Shown here: piece by piece, positions 7,653 through 16,622 of the stretch
Position numbering within the stretch: position 1 is the first letter of the stretch
Layout of the letters: each line of letters begins with the position of its first letter
Source: Nocardia colli
Lineage (GTDB): Bacteria; Actinomycetota; Actinomycetes; Mycobacteriales; Mycobacteriaceae
Length of the DNA: 64,000 nucleotides
Assembly: GCF_008704205.1 (NCBI RefSeq)
Contig: NZ_VXLC01000004.1
Span: 744,001 to 808,000 of the forward strand
Reading direction: 5' to 3'
Made by a program: the position numbers and the translations under genes
The notes under the pieces: model-generated
The model's database searches: none
What the model saw: only the letters and a program-made list of their open reading frames with translations
What the model was told of the DNA's origin: nothing

Positions 7653-9410
7653 GTGCCGCTTGCCGATTCACCAGTTCTGACCCTGCTCGCCGCCGAACCA
7701 CGGTCGGCCTCGACCTATCTAGACGCCTCATCGACGCTGCGGCTGGACGCGGCGCCCGTCGACTTCGCCCTGGTCGCCCTGTATTTCGTGTTCGTCCTCG
7801 GAATCGGTCTGCTGGCCAGGCAACGCGTCTCGTCCAGCATCGACTTCTTCCTGTCCGGGCGGTCGCTGCCGGCCTGGGTGACCGGCCTCGCGTTCATCTC
7901 CGCGAACCTCGGCGCCGTCGAGATCATGGGCATGTCGGCCAACGGCGCCCAGTTCGGCTTCCCGACCTTCCACTACTTCTGGATCGGCGCCATCCCGGCC
8001 ATGCTGTTCCTCGGCGTGGTGATGATGCCGTTCTACTACGGCTCCAAGGTGCGCAGCGTGCCCGAGTTCATGCGCAGGCGCTTCGGCACCGGCGCGCACC
8101 TGGTGAACGCGCTGAGCTTCGCGGTCGCCCAGGTGCTGATCGCGGGCGTCAACCTGTACCTGCTCGGCACCATCCTGAACGTGCTGCTCGGCTGGCCGCT
8201 GTGGCTGTCGGTGGTCGTCGCGGCGGTGATCGTGCTGTCCTACATCACTCTCGGCGGGCTGTCGGCCGCGATCTACAACGAGGTGCTGCAGTTCTTCGTC
8301 ATCGTTGCCGCGCTGCTGCCGCTCACCCTGGTCGGCCTGCACAAGGTCGGCGGCTGGGATGGGCTGCGGGACAAGGTGACCGCGTCGCCGGGCGGCAGCG
8401 CGCAACTGCAATCGTGGCCGGGTAACGAGCTGAGCGGATTCAGCAACAACATCCTGTCGGTGATCGGCATCGTGTTCGGGCTCGGGTTCGTGCTCTCGTT
8501 CGGTTACTGGACCACCAACTTCGTCGAGGTGCAGCGTGCGCTGGCGACGCACTCCATCTCGGCGGCGCGCCGCACCCCGATCCTCGGCGCCTATCCGAAG
8601 ATGTTCATCCCGCTGATCGTGATCATTCCCGGCATGATCAGCGCGGTGCTGGTGCCGCAGATGAGTGAGTACAAGGCGGCGAAGGTGGCGGATCCGGACT
8701 TCACCGGCGACACCACCTATAACCAGGCGTTGCTGTATCTGATGAAGGACGTGCTGCCGAACGGTCTGCTCGGCGTCGGCATCGCCGGCCTGCTCGCGGC
8801 GTTCATGGCTGGCATGGCGGCCAACATCTCCGCGTTCAACACGGTGTTCAGCTACGACCTGTGGCAGCAGTACGTGCGCAAGGAGCGCCCGGACGGGTAC
8901 TACCTGACCGTCGGCCGGCTGGCCACGGTCGGTGCGACGGTGACGGCGATCTTCACCGCCTTCATCGCGTCGAGCTTCAGCAACATGATGGACTACCTGC
9001 AGACCCTCTTCAGCTTCTTCAACGCGCCGCTGTTCGCGACGTTCATTCTCGGCATGTTCTGGAAACGGATGACGCCGACGGCGGGCTGGATGGGTCTGGT
9101 CTTCGGAACCGGTTCCGCGGTGGTGATTTTCATCCTGCATCAGACCAAGGTGTTCCACCTGTCCGGGCAGGGCTCGAGTTTCGTGGCCGCGGGCACCGCG
9201 TTCGTGGTCGACATCGTGGTCAGCGTGCTCGTCACCCAGGTGACCACGCCGAAACCCGTGTCCGAACTCGTCGGGCTGGTCTATTCGGAAACGCCGAAGG
9301 ACGTGCGCACCGATCCGGATCAGGCCTCCCTGCCCTGGTATCAGCGCCCGGTGCTGCTCGCGGGCATCGCGTTGGTGCTGGTCATCGCCCTCAACATCAT
9401 CGTCGGATAA
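7653..9410 (+). CDS. Sodium:solute symporter (SSS/SGLT family), probably for galactose
   Basis: The 585-residue protein has about 13 or 14 membrane helices. The N-terminal region has the hallmark segment FLSGRSLPAWVTGLAFISAN followed by GAVEIMGMSANGAQFG, as in vSGLT-type sugar transporters. The start is GTG 7653, with a very strong AGGAGGGA just upstream. It follows galactokinase in the same direction, so sodium-driven uptake of galactose or a related sugar is the likely role (inference from context). The C-terminal 25 or so residues form the last helix. Confidence 0.88.
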   Translation: MPLADSPVLTLLAAEPRSASTYLDASSTLRLDAAPVDFALVALYFVFVLGIGLLARQRVSSSIDFFLSGRSLPAWVTGLAFISANLGAVEIMGMSANGAQFGFPTFHYFWIGAIPAMLFLGVVMMPFYYGSKVRSVPEFMRRRFGTGAHLVNALSFAVAQVLIAGVNLYLLGTILNVLLGWPLWLSVVVAAVIVLSYITLGGLSAAIYNEVLQFFVIVAALLPLTLVGLHKVGGWDGLRDKVTASPGGSAQLQSWPGNELSGFSNNILSVIGIVFGLGFVLSFGYWTTNFVEVQRALATHSISAARRTPILGAYPKMFIPLIVIIPGMISAVLVPQMSEYKAAKVADPDFTGDTTYNQALLYLMKDVLPNGLLGVGIAGLLAAFMAGMAANISAFNTVFSYDLWQQYVRKERPDGYYLTVGRLATVGATVTAIFTAFIASSFSNMMDYLQTLFSFFNAPLFATFILGMFWKRMTPTAGWMGLVFGTGSAVVIFILHQTKVFHLSGQGSSFVAAGTAFVVDIVVSVLVTQVTTPKPVSELVGLVYSETPKDVRTDPDQASLPWYQRPVLLAGIALVLVIALNIIVG

Positions 9411-9419
9411 GGAGCCGCA

Positions 9420-9674
9420 ATGCTTTTCGACATCCGCACCATCGTCGGCGCCCTCCTCGGCTGCTACGGGGTGGTCCTGGTCATCACCGGCTTGGTCAGC
9501 AATACCGCCGCTGATCAGGCAAAAACCGGCAACGTCAACATCAACCTCTGGGCGGGGGCGGGGATGTGCGTGGTTTCCCTGCTCTTCATCGCGTGGGTCG
9601 TCCTGCGCCCGATCGCGCTGCCGGAGCAGCCGTCGCCCGCGGAGTCCGAGGAGGATCCGCCGGCCGAGCACTGA
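9420..9674 (+). CDS. Small two-helix membrane protein
   Basis: This 84-residue protein has two hydrophobic segments (about residues 7-26 and 40-60) and an acidic, Pro-rich tail. The ATG at 9420 has GGAG overlapping the symporter stop region, so it is translated with the symporter. It is probably an accessory or partner of the symporter, but no family was recognised. A strong terminator follows and closes the galK operon. Confidence 0.8.
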   Translation: MLFDIRTIVGALLGCYGVVLVITGLVSNTAADQAKTGNVNINLWAGAGMCVVSLLFIAWVVLRPIALPEQPSPAESEEDPPAEH

Positions 9675-9687
9675 TGCGAGCGTGCCG

Positions 9688-9723
9688 AGCCCCCGCCCTG
9701 GTGCACCAGGGCGGGGGCTTTTT
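9688..9723 (+). terminator. Rho-independent terminator of the galK-symporter operon
   Basis: A perfect GC-rich stem (AGCCCCCGCCCTGG paired with CCAGGGCGGGGGCT, four-base loop) is directly followed by a run of T. It lies 14 bases after the stop codon of the small membrane protein. Confidence 0.92.
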
Positions 9724-9888
9724 GCTGGCGCCCGACCGATTCTAGGCAGACCGAACGGTCTTGTTATGTGCGGCACAAGTTTCTGAACAGCAGGTATTCC
9801 TGGACAAAATGCGTTTGTTCGATGCTTGCGCGGCCCGTACCGTCAATACGGTTTGGTCAGCTAACAATCAGGAATGGAGTGCAACGCA

Positions 9889-10380
9889 ATGAAGCCAGTG
9901 ACTGAGCGCGACATCAGGTCGTCGTTCATCAACTGTTCCAAGACCGAGTCCAAGAAGCTGCCGGTACCGCGGCATCTCGACGACCAGCCCTGGGATGATC
10001 TCGACTTTCTCGGCTGGAGCGACCCGTCGCTGCCCGGCCGGGCCTACCTGGTCATCCCGAACGACAACGAGGAACTGATCGGTGTCGCGCTGCGCTACGA
10101 GACCGGCGGCACAGGTCGGGCCCAGATGTGCTCGATCTGCCTGACCACGCACACCGGTTCCGGCGTGTCCCTGCTGACGGCGGCCAAAGCGGGCCCGTCC
10201 GGACGCAAGGGCAACACCGTCGGCACCTACATGTGCACCGATCTCGCCTGTCCGCTGTACGCGCGCGGCAAGAAGACCCCGGCACTGGGCAATCGGTACC
10301 GGGAGAATCTGAATCCGGAGCAGAAGGTCGAGCGGATGTTCGCCAATATGCAGGCGTTCGTCGCCAGGCTGTACAGCTGA
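9889..10380 (+). CDS. FBP-domain protein (EF-G-binding, treble-clef zinc finger)
   Basis: The 163-residue protein has an FBP-type C-terminal domain related to FusB, which binds elongation factor G. Four cysteines in two pairs, CSIC and the pair in CTDLAC, form a zinc site. The segment LCTTHTGS-like (LTTHTGSGV) and the later GNTVGTYMC are also typical of this family in actinobacteria. It may help ribosome recycling or give fusidic-acid tolerance; the role in this group is not established. The ATG at 9889 is chosen over one at 9874 because GGAG lies about ten bases before it. It is a single-gene unit after a terminator. Confidence 0.82.
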   Translation: MKPVTERDIRSSFINCSKTESKKLPVPRHLDDQPWDDLDFLGWSDPSLPGRAYLVIPNDNEELIGVALRYETGGTGRAQMCSICLTTHTGSGVSLLTAAKAGPSGRKGNTVGTYMCTDLACPLYARGKKTPALGNRYRENLNPEQKVERMFANMQAFVARLYS

Positions 10381-10460
10381 TCACCGGCTGACCGAGTAAG
10401 CACTGTTCGAAATGGAGGTAGATGCCATGCGCCGACACTTGACACTCCGCTCGCCGAACC

Positions 10461-10573
10461 CGCACCCCGAGTTCCGCGATCGCGCAAGCACACTCGGGGT
10501 GCGCGAGGTTCCGCTCCGGTCGAGACGGCCTGGCTGCCGCACAGCGCACCAGACCGCCTCATCCGGAGCGGAA
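10461..10573. terminator. Two long stem-loops in a convergent gap
   Basis: A first inverted repeat pairs CGCACCCCGAG (10461-10471) with CTCGGGGTGCG (10493-10503). A second pairs GGTTCCGCTCCGG (10505-10517) with CCGGAGCGGAACC (10561-10573). Both are perfect and lie between the convergent FBP and PepSY genes. They probably act as a bidirectional transcription end, although there is no T run. Confidence 0.5.
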
Positions 10574-10583
10574 CCGCCACCGA

Positions 10584-12053
10584 TTACGCGGTGCGCAGCC
10601 TTGCCCTGAGACCGATCAACAGGTCGACGGCGAGGAACGCGAGCAGGCTCAACCCGACCAGCGGGACGAACCAGCCGACCACCAGCGCCGCGGCGACAAC
10701 CGGCACCGCCAACCATGGCGAGGTCCGGCGCAACGCACCCCGCTTCGGCGCCCGGCCCAGCGCCGGCTTTCCGGTCCGGCGGGTCGGCCGCCGGCGCCAC
10801 CACATCAGGTAGCCGCGCACCAAGACCGTGATCAGCCCGATCATGACGGCGAGCAGCAGCAGCTGGTTGAGCAGACCGAACAGCAAGCCCATGTGGAATT
10901 GGATTCCCCAGTTGGTCAGTTTGGCCATCAGCGGCCAGTCGGCGTAGGCCAGCCGGTCGGTGACCGCGCCGGTGGTGCCGTCGACCGCGACCGCGTCGAC
11001 GGTGAACGTGCCGGGCATCCGGCGCTCCTTCACCGTGACCGCCTGGTTCAGTTCGGCCGGGATGGTGATCTCGGCGGCCTGGTCCACCCCGTTGGCCAGT
11101 GCGGTCGCGAATACCCGGTCGATCTGGGCGATTCGGATGCTCGGATCCGCCGACGTGGCGGGCGTCATCTCGTGACCGGCGTGCTCGCCGCCCGAAACAT
11201 GTTCGGGCGCGGCGATTCCCGGCAGCGCCGTGGTGACCGACGGTGTGGTCCAGCTCAATTGCTGACGCAGCTCGGTGATGTTCGCACCCGCGTAGGTCGA
11301 CCAGGTCATGCCGGTCGCGGACAGCAGCAGGATGATCGGCAACACCCACATACCGACCGAGCCGTGCCAGTTCACCGTGCGACCGCGGCCCTTCTGCGAG
11401 CGATCCGGCGCGAACAGCCAGCCCGCGGTGTTGCGGTTGCGCCGGGTGCGCACGCGGCGGATCCAGACGATCAGGCCGGCCAGCGCGATGACCCACAGCC
11501 AGGACGCGGCCAGCTCGCTGTAGAGGCGGCCGGGTTCGCCCAGGTGCAGGTCGCGATGCAGGCGGTCGATCCAGGTGCGCAGGGGAAGCGCGCCGGAACT
11601 GCCGTAGACGACGGACTCGCCGACCGGTTGGGCGGTGTATGGGTTGACGAATACCGCGCGGCGTTCGGATTCGCCCAGCGACGGGTCGTTGAACAGCACG
11701 CGGGTGGTGTCCTCGGCGCCCGGAGCGGGTGCGACGGCGGCCAGCGCGAGTTTCGGCTGGGTGGCGACAGCGGCACTGACCTGTTCGGACAGGGGTTTCG
11801 GCGCATCGCCCGCCTCGACGGTCAGCAGGTCGCGCGACACGATCGATTCGAGGGTCGGGGAGATGGCGTAGAGGGCGCCGGTGACGGCGGCGATGAGAAT
11901 GAACGGGGCGACGAAGATGCCCGCGTAGAAATGCAGGCGCATGGCCAACGCGTACAGCCCATTTCGCGCGGTCGGTTTATTGCGTACCGGCGTCGGTTCC
12001 GGTGCCGGCGGGGGTAATTCGGCGTCGGGGGTGATGATCTCTGTTGTGCTCAC
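10584..12053 (-). CDS. PepSY-domain membrane protein with His-rich extracellular loop
   Basis: The 489-residue protein matches the PepSY-associated TM family (often annotated as iron-regulated membrane protein). It has an N-terminal helix (YALAMRLHFYAGIFVAPFIL), an extracellular PepSY region, central helices and two C-terminal helices. The segment EHVSGGEHAGHEM (about residues 279-291) is rich in His and could bind metal. The family is linked to siderophore, haem or copper handling, but the function is not proven. The start is GTG 12053, with only a weak ribosome binding site. A second His-rich membrane gene lies upstream on the same strand. Confidence 0.85.
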   Translation of the reverse strand: MSTTEIITPDAELPPPAPEPTPVRNKPTARNGLYALAMRLHFYAGIFVAPFILIAAVTGALYAISPTLESIVSRDLLTVEAGDAPKPLSEQVSAAVATQPKLALAAVAPAPGAEDTTRVLFNDPSLGESERRAVFVNPYTAQPVGESVVYGSSGALPLRTWIDRLHRDLHLGEPGRLYSELAASWLWVIALAGLIVWIRRVRTRRNRNTAGWLFAPDRSQKGRGRTVNWHGSVGMWVLPIILLLSATGMTWSTYAGANITELRQQLSWTTPSVTTALPGIAAPEHVSGGEHAGHEMTPATSADPSIRIAQIDRVFATALANGVDQAAEITIPAELNQAVTVKERRMPGTFTVDAVAVDGTTGAVTDRLAYADWPLMAKLTNWGIQFHMGLLFGLLNQLLLLAVMIGLITVLVRGYLMWWRRRPTRRTGKPALGRAPKRGALRRTSPWLAVPVVAAALVVGWFVPLVGLSLLAFLAVDLLIGLRARLRTA

Positions 12054-12299
12054 GGTCTTTTCGTTTCTGCGGCTCGGGAGCGCGATGTTCGGCGAATAAG
12101 CGGTCGGATCGGTGCTTCGGGTGCGGCACGCTTCGGCGGCATCGATGGGTCGACCACATAGGTCGAGGAATTGCTTACGGCGACAATGAAGTCGGCGGAG
12201 CGGTCAGGTCGACGAGACGACAAGATCGACGCGTCGGCGATGCCGGTGACGCGAGGCGTACACCGGAACACGCGCTGCATATTGAGCGCTAAGGCGAAG

Positions 12300-12863
12300 T
12301 CAGCTGGCGACAGCGGATGGAGGCCCGCGCGTCCGCAGCGATTCCGCGGCGAAAACCCGCAGAATCACGCGGTCCCGATAGGCGGTCCGGAATGACGCCG
12401 GATCGGCGCGAATGGGTGCGGGCCGATAGGACCGCAATACGCGGAAGAGCACCGCGGTACCGGTTCGATACGCCGCTTCGGTACCGCGGATGACAAGGGC
12501 GGCGACAACGGCCGCGAATACGTGCGCGCTGAGCATCGCCGGCGTCAGCTGCGCGTCGCCGTGATGCAGATGCCCGGAACCGAACCCCATGGTCAGATGC
12601 CCGAGCAGCTGCCCGGCGACGAGCGCGGTGACCAGTCCGACGGACGTGTCCCGCAGCGGCGCGAGCCCGGCCACCAGCGCACCGACCACCGAGGCGGCGG
12701 CCACCAGCAGCGCGAGCGTCGTGCTGTCCAGCGACATCCCCCCGGACGCCCAGCCATGTGCCGCAACGGAAACGGTCCCCGAGATCGCTCCGGCCGAACC
12801 GCCGCGCACCCGCGCGACAGCGCCGCGGTGCCCCGCGACGGATCGGCCGAATTCGATACTCAC
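12300..12863 (-). CDS. Integral membrane protein with His-rich loop
   Basis: The 187-residue protein has about four membrane helices. Between helices it carries GHLTMGFGSGHLHHGD, a His/Met-rich stretch that suggests metal binding. The C-terminus is basic and cytoplasmic. No named family was recognised. The start is taken at GTG 12863 because the first helix begins soon after; a TTG at 12884 is also possible and no clear ribosome binding site decides. It precedes the PepSY gene by about 250 bases on the same strand, and both share His-rich loops, so a joint role in metal handling is plausible. Confidence 0.65.
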   Translation of the reverse strand: MSIEFGRSVAGHRGAVARVRGGSAGAISGTVSVAAHGWASGGMSLDSTTLALLVAAASVVGALVAGLAPLRDTSVGLVTALVAGQLLGHLTMGFGSGHLHHGDAQLTPAMLSAHVFAAVVAALVIRGTEAAYRTGTAVLFRVLRSYRPAPIRADPASFRTAYRDRVILRVFAAESLRTRGPPSAVAS

Positions 12864-12915
12864 GCGCTGATAGTAGCCGACCAATTGCGCGCGATTTCCC
12901 CAGTGAAGACCGTGG

Positions 12916-14574
12916 TCAGCTCGCTTCGATGTCCATTTCGATCAACGGCTTGCGCAGCAGCTTGCCGGTGGCGTTGCGCGGGAGCTCATCGAGGAAGATC
13001 ACCTCGCGCGGCACCTTGTACCGGGCCAGGTTCGCCTTGACGAAGTCCTTGATCTCCTGCGGGTCGCGCCGGGAATCCGGGCCGGGCACGACGAACGCGC
13101 GCAGCCGCTTGCCGAATTCGCGATCGTCCACGCCGACCACGGCGGCCTCGAAGATGTCCTCGCGACCGGCGATCAGGTTCTCCACCTCGAGCGGGAAGAC
13201 GTTCTCGCCGCCGGAGACGATCATGTCGTCATCGCGGCCGTCGATGAAGAGCAGGCCGTCGGCATCGAAGTGCCCGACGTCGCCGCTGTTCATCATGCCG
13301 TCCACGATCTCCTTGGTCCGGCCGTCGGTGTATCCGCTGAACGCGAAGCCGTTGTCCACGAAGATGGTGCCGGTGACGCCCGGCTGGGTGATCGCCTTGC
13401 GGTTCTCGTCGAGCAGCACGATCCGGATGCCGACCGGGGCCTTGCCCGCGGTGGTCGGCGCCTTGCGCAGGTCCGCCGGAGTGGCGACGGTCATGACCGC
13501 GCACTCGGTGGAGCCGTACAGGTTGTAGAGGGTGTCGCCGAAGTAGTCCAGGGTGCGGGTGACGACGTCGGGCGCGATGGCCGAGCCCGCCGCGAAGATC
13601 ACCTTGATGGTGCTCGGGTCGTACTTGGCCAGCACCTCGTCGTCCAGGTCGAGGATGCGCTGCAGCATGGTCGGCACGACCACCAGCGAATCCGCCCGGT
13701 ACTTCACGATGTTCGCGAGGGTCTTCTCCGGGTCGAAGCGGCGCTGCTGGAAGATGACCCGGTTGCCGAGGGCCACACCGATGGTGAACTGGGAAAGGCC
13801 GGTGCCGTGGAAGATCGGCGCCGCCATCACCATGGTGCCGTTGTGCGGCAGCGGCACCCGGTCGACGAACTGCGCCGAGGCGAACGGGCTCACCTTGTCG
13901 CGCGGCGCGCCCTTGGGCGTTCCGGTGGTGCCGCTGGTCAGGATGATCATGCCGCCGGCCTTCGCCGGGGCGGGCAGCGGAGCGGTGGACTGCCCCGCGG
14001 ACAGCGACTCGATGGTCGCGGTCGACGGATCGACGTTATCCGTCGCATCGACCCAGGTGAGCACCCGCGGAATCTCGGCAGGAATGGCGCTCATCAAGTC
14101 GATGAACTCGCTGTCGTGCAGCACCGCCTTCACCTTTTCGCGCGCGGCGACGTCGGCGAACTGCGGCTTGGCGAACCCGGTGTTCATCAGCACCGCCCGC
14201 ACCCCGAGCTTGCCCGCCGCGAGCAGGCTCAGCACCATGCCACGGTGGTCACGGGCCAGTACCGCCACCACGTCACCGGGCTTGATGCCGTGTGCCGCGA
14301 GGCCACGGGCGAAGGCGTTCGACTGTTCGTTGAGCTCGCCGAAGGTCAGCTCGCCGAGCTCGTCGACGATGGCGCCCGCCTGCGGCCTGGTCTGGGCGGC
14401 GTGCATGGCGACGCCGGCGAACGGGCCGAACTTGACCACGTTGAACGCGGAACGCGCGGCGTGATCGAGACGGAGCGGATTGAACAGCCGCCGCTTGACC
14501 ATGACGTTCACGCCGAGGGCGAGATCGCCGGCCTTTCGGGCAGTGCCACTCAACGCGGGGAAGGAGACAACCAT
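12916..14574 (-). CDS. Acyl-CoA synthetase (AMP-forming, FadD family)
   Basis: The 552-residue protein belongs to the ANL superfamily and activates a carboxylic acid to acyl-CoA through an acyl-adenylate. Motif A3 reads IILTSGTTGTPKG, motif A5 contains YGSTE, and motif A7/A8 reads GRDDDMIVSGGENVFP. The C-terminal lysine motif is ATGKLLRK. The ATG at 14574 has GGAAGG upstream. It is a close paralogue of the next gene upstream, and both lie on the minus strand 173 bases apart. The substrate is probably a medium- or long-chain fatty acid. Confidence 0.92.
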   Translation of the reverse strand: MVVSFPALSGTARKAGDLALGVNVMVKRRLFNPLRLDHAARSAFNVVKFGPFAGVAMHAAQTRPQAGAIVDELGELTFGELNEQSNAFARGLAAHGIKPGDVVAVLARDHRGMVLSLLAAGKLGVRAVLMNTGFAKPQFADVAAREKVKAVLHDSEFIDLMSAIPAEIPRVLTWVDATDNVDPSTATIESLSAGQSTAPLPAPAKAGGMIILTSGTTGTPKGAPRDKVSPFASAQFVDRVPLPHNGTMVMAAPIFHGTGLSQFTIGVALGNRVIFQQRRFDPEKTLANIVKYRADSLVVVPTMLQRILDLDDEVLAKYDPSTIKVIFAAGSAIAPDVVTRTLDYFGDTLYNLYGSTECAVMTVATPADLRKAPTTAGKAPVGIRIVLLDENRKAITQPGVTGTIFVDNGFAFSGYTDGRTKEIVDGMMNSGDVGHFDADGLLFIDGRDDDMIVSGGENVFPLEVENLIAGREDIFEAAVVGVDDREFGKRLRAFVVPGPDSRRDPQEIKDFVKANLARYKVPREVIFLDELPRNATGKLLRKPLIEMDIEAS

Positions 14575-14747
14575 TCGACAACAACCTTCCGGCGGTCCCA
14601 CCCGGTGCGGGGCTTATGGGTGGTGCGGACCGCAGCTTCGGGATCCAGTGCTATCGCTAACAATAGCAACCATCTGTAACCCGGTGTGTCACGTATCTCA
14701 ACAGCAGCTACCGATGGGTAACCAGTTGGGGTTGCCTCCCTCGCAGA

Positions 14748-16373
14748 TCAGGCCGGGACGTCGTATTCCACCAGCACCCGGCGCAGCAACTTGCCGGTCG
14801 GGTTGCGCGGCAGATCGTCGAGGAACACCACCTCGCGCGGCACCTTGTAGCGGGCCAGGTTGTTCTTGACGTAGGCCTTGATCTCCTCGCCGTCGGGCGT
14901 GTGCCCCGGCTCGGGCACGACGAACGCGCGCAACCGCTTGCCGAACTCGGCGTCGTCCACCCCGACGACCGCCGCGTCGAAGATGTCCTCCCGCTCGAGC
15001 AACAGGTTCTCCACCTCCTGCGGGAAGACGTTCTCGCCGCCGGAGACGATCATGTCGTCGTCGCGGCCGTCGACCATCAGCAGGCCGTGCTCGTCGAAAT
15101 GGCCGACGTCACCGCTGGACATGTAGCCGTCGATGATCTGCTTGTGCCTGCCGTCGGTGTAGCCCTCGAACGGCGTGCCGCTGCGGATGAAGATGCGCGC
15201 GGTCGTGTTGATCGCGGTGACCTGCTTGTCGTTGTCGTCGAACAGCCGCACCTCGCAGGTGATCGGCGCGCGCCCGACGGTGCCGGGGGCCAGCGCGAGT
15301 TCCTCCGGGTTGGCGACCGACGCGACCGAGCACTCGGTGGAGCCGTACACGTTATAAAGCACGGGGCCGAACACTCGGGTGGCTTTGACGGTGAGCTCCG
15401 GCGACAGGGCGGAGCCCGCGAGCACGATGGCCTTCAGTGTGGACGTGTCGTACTTGGCGCGGATCTCCGGATCCAGCTCGGTCATCCGGTGCAGCATGGT
15501 CGGCACCGCGACCAGCAGTTCCGCCCGGTGATCGGCGATCAGCTTCAGCGTGGCCTCGGCGTCGAATCGCCTGCGCACCACCACTTTATTGCTCATGGCC
15601 ATGCCGACGAGCCAGGTGCCGAACCCGGTGCTGTGGAAGATCGGTGAAACGATTACCTGAGTACCCTTGAACGGGAACGGAATTCGGTCGAGGAACTGCG
15701 AGGTCGCCAGCGGCGACACCTTGACCCGGGCCGCGCCCTTCGGCAGGCCGGTGGTGCCGCTGGTGAGGATGATGAAGCCGCCCGGCTTGCTCGGCTTCGG
15801 CAGCTCCGCGGTGGAGTTCTTCGCGGTCAGTTCGTCGAGAGTCGTTGCGCCCTCAGGCAATTCGGTGCCCTCGTCGACCCAGGTGAGGAAGCGCGGGAGG
15901 TCGGCGGGCAGCGCGTCGAGCAGGCCGAGGAACTCGCTGTCGTGCAGTACCGCCTTGACCTTCTCGCGCTTGCAGACCTCGGCGAACTGCGGCTTGGCGA
16001 AGCCGGTGTTCATCAGCGCGAGCCGCACGCCGAGCTTGCCCGCGGCGACCATCGACAGCAGCAGGCCGCGGTGATCGCGGGCCAGCACGCCCACCACGGT
16101 GCCCTCAGTGATCCCCGCCGCCCGCAAACCCCGGGCGATCGCGTTCGACTGCCGGTCCAGCTCGGCGTAGGTCAGCTCGCCGCGCTCGTCGGCCAGGCCG
16201 GGGGAGTCGGGCGCGATGCGCGCGTTGTGCCGGATCAGGGTGGCCTGCGGGCCGTAGATCTGTGACTCCTTCAGTGTCCGAAGGGTTTCCAGCGGATTCT
16301 TCGGATCGGAAACCCCGCGGGACCTGAGCACCCCGAGCGCCTTGAGGTTCTCCAGCGCGTGCGCCACCTTCAT
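14748..16373 (-). CDS. Acyl-CoA synthetase (AMP-forming, FadD family), paralogue
   Basis: The 541-residue protein has the same motifs as its neighbour: IILTSGTTGLPKGA, YGSTE, GRDDDMIVSGGENVFP and a C-terminal PTGKLLRR catalytic lysine. It converts fatty acids to CoA thioesters with ATP. The ATG at 16373 is preceded by GGAGG; in-frame codons further upstream lack a ribosome binding site. The two synthetases probably arose by tandem duplication and then diverged, as their N-terminal regions (about 1-60) differ more than the catalytic core. Confidence 0.92.
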   Translation of the reverse strand: MKVAHALENLKALGVLRSRGVSDPKNPLETLRTLKESQIYGPQATLIRHNARIAPDSPGLADERGELTYAELDRQSNAIARGLRAAGITEGTVVGVLARDHRGLLLSMVAAGKLGVRLALMNTGFAKPQFAEVCKREKVKAVLHDSEFLGLLDALPADLPRFLTWVDEGTELPEGATTLDELTAKNSTAELPKPSKPGGFIILTSGTTGLPKGAARVKVSPLATSQFLDRIPFPFKGTQVIVSPIFHSTGFGTWLVGMAMSNKVVVRRRFDAEATLKLIADHRAELLVAVPTMLHRMTELDPEIRAKYDTSTLKAIVLAGSALSPELTVKATRVFGPVLYNVYGSTECSVASVANPEELALAPGTVGRAPITCEVRLFDDNDKQVTAINTTARIFIRSGTPFEGYTDGRHKQIIDGYMSSGDVGHFDEHGLLMVDGRDDDMIVSGGENVFPQEVENLLLEREDIFDAAVVGVDDAEFGKRLRAFVVPEPGHTPDGEEIKAYVKNNLARYKVPREVVFLDDLPRNPTGKLLRRVLVEYDVPA

Positions 16374-16574
16374 GTCGAACACCTCCACCAAGTTCGCGTC
16401 GGTACTCGACCTAGCGATATCGAACGGCGTAACTGAGGTCACCACCGTAGCAGCGGCGTGTCGGTCATCACATCACAGTGCCGGTCTCGAGCCCTGGTTG
16501 TGCCGTGCGCGCAGGTCTCGGCGTTTCACGCGAACCGCACCGGCAGCTATTTGACAGCGTCGCGCACGAGGCGT

Positions 16575-16594
16575 TCGATACCGGTAGGGGGTAG
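16575..16594. promoter_or_regulatory. Possible CsoR-like copper-response site
   Basis: The sequence GATACCGGTAGGGGGTAGTC is an imperfect inverted repeat with TACC and GGGTA half-sites, similar in style to CsoR operators (TACCC...GGGTA). It lies about 30 bases before the Cys-rich peptide gene. This is inference from the motif only; no CsoR gene is present in the window. Confidence 0.35.
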
Positions 16595-16622
16595 TCGAAC
16601 AGAGAATGGAGCTGAATCAACG

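Noticed and set aside
7728..9776. Very long open frame on the minus strand opposite the symporter
   Set aside because: It is rich in Arg, His, Gln and Asp, with no recognisable domain, and lies opposite a well-supported gene. This is the usual shadow in high-GC DNA.
10412..10609. Small plus-strand frame after the FBP gene with a GGAGG upstream
   Set aside because: Its sequence is mostly the two stem-loops of the convergent gap, and it overlaps the end of the PepSY gene. It has no protein-like features.
12054..12299. Iron-box (IdeR-type) operator before the PepSY gene
   Set aside because: No TTAGGTTAGGCTAACC-like sequence was found in the gap, so iron control is not supported by sequence.
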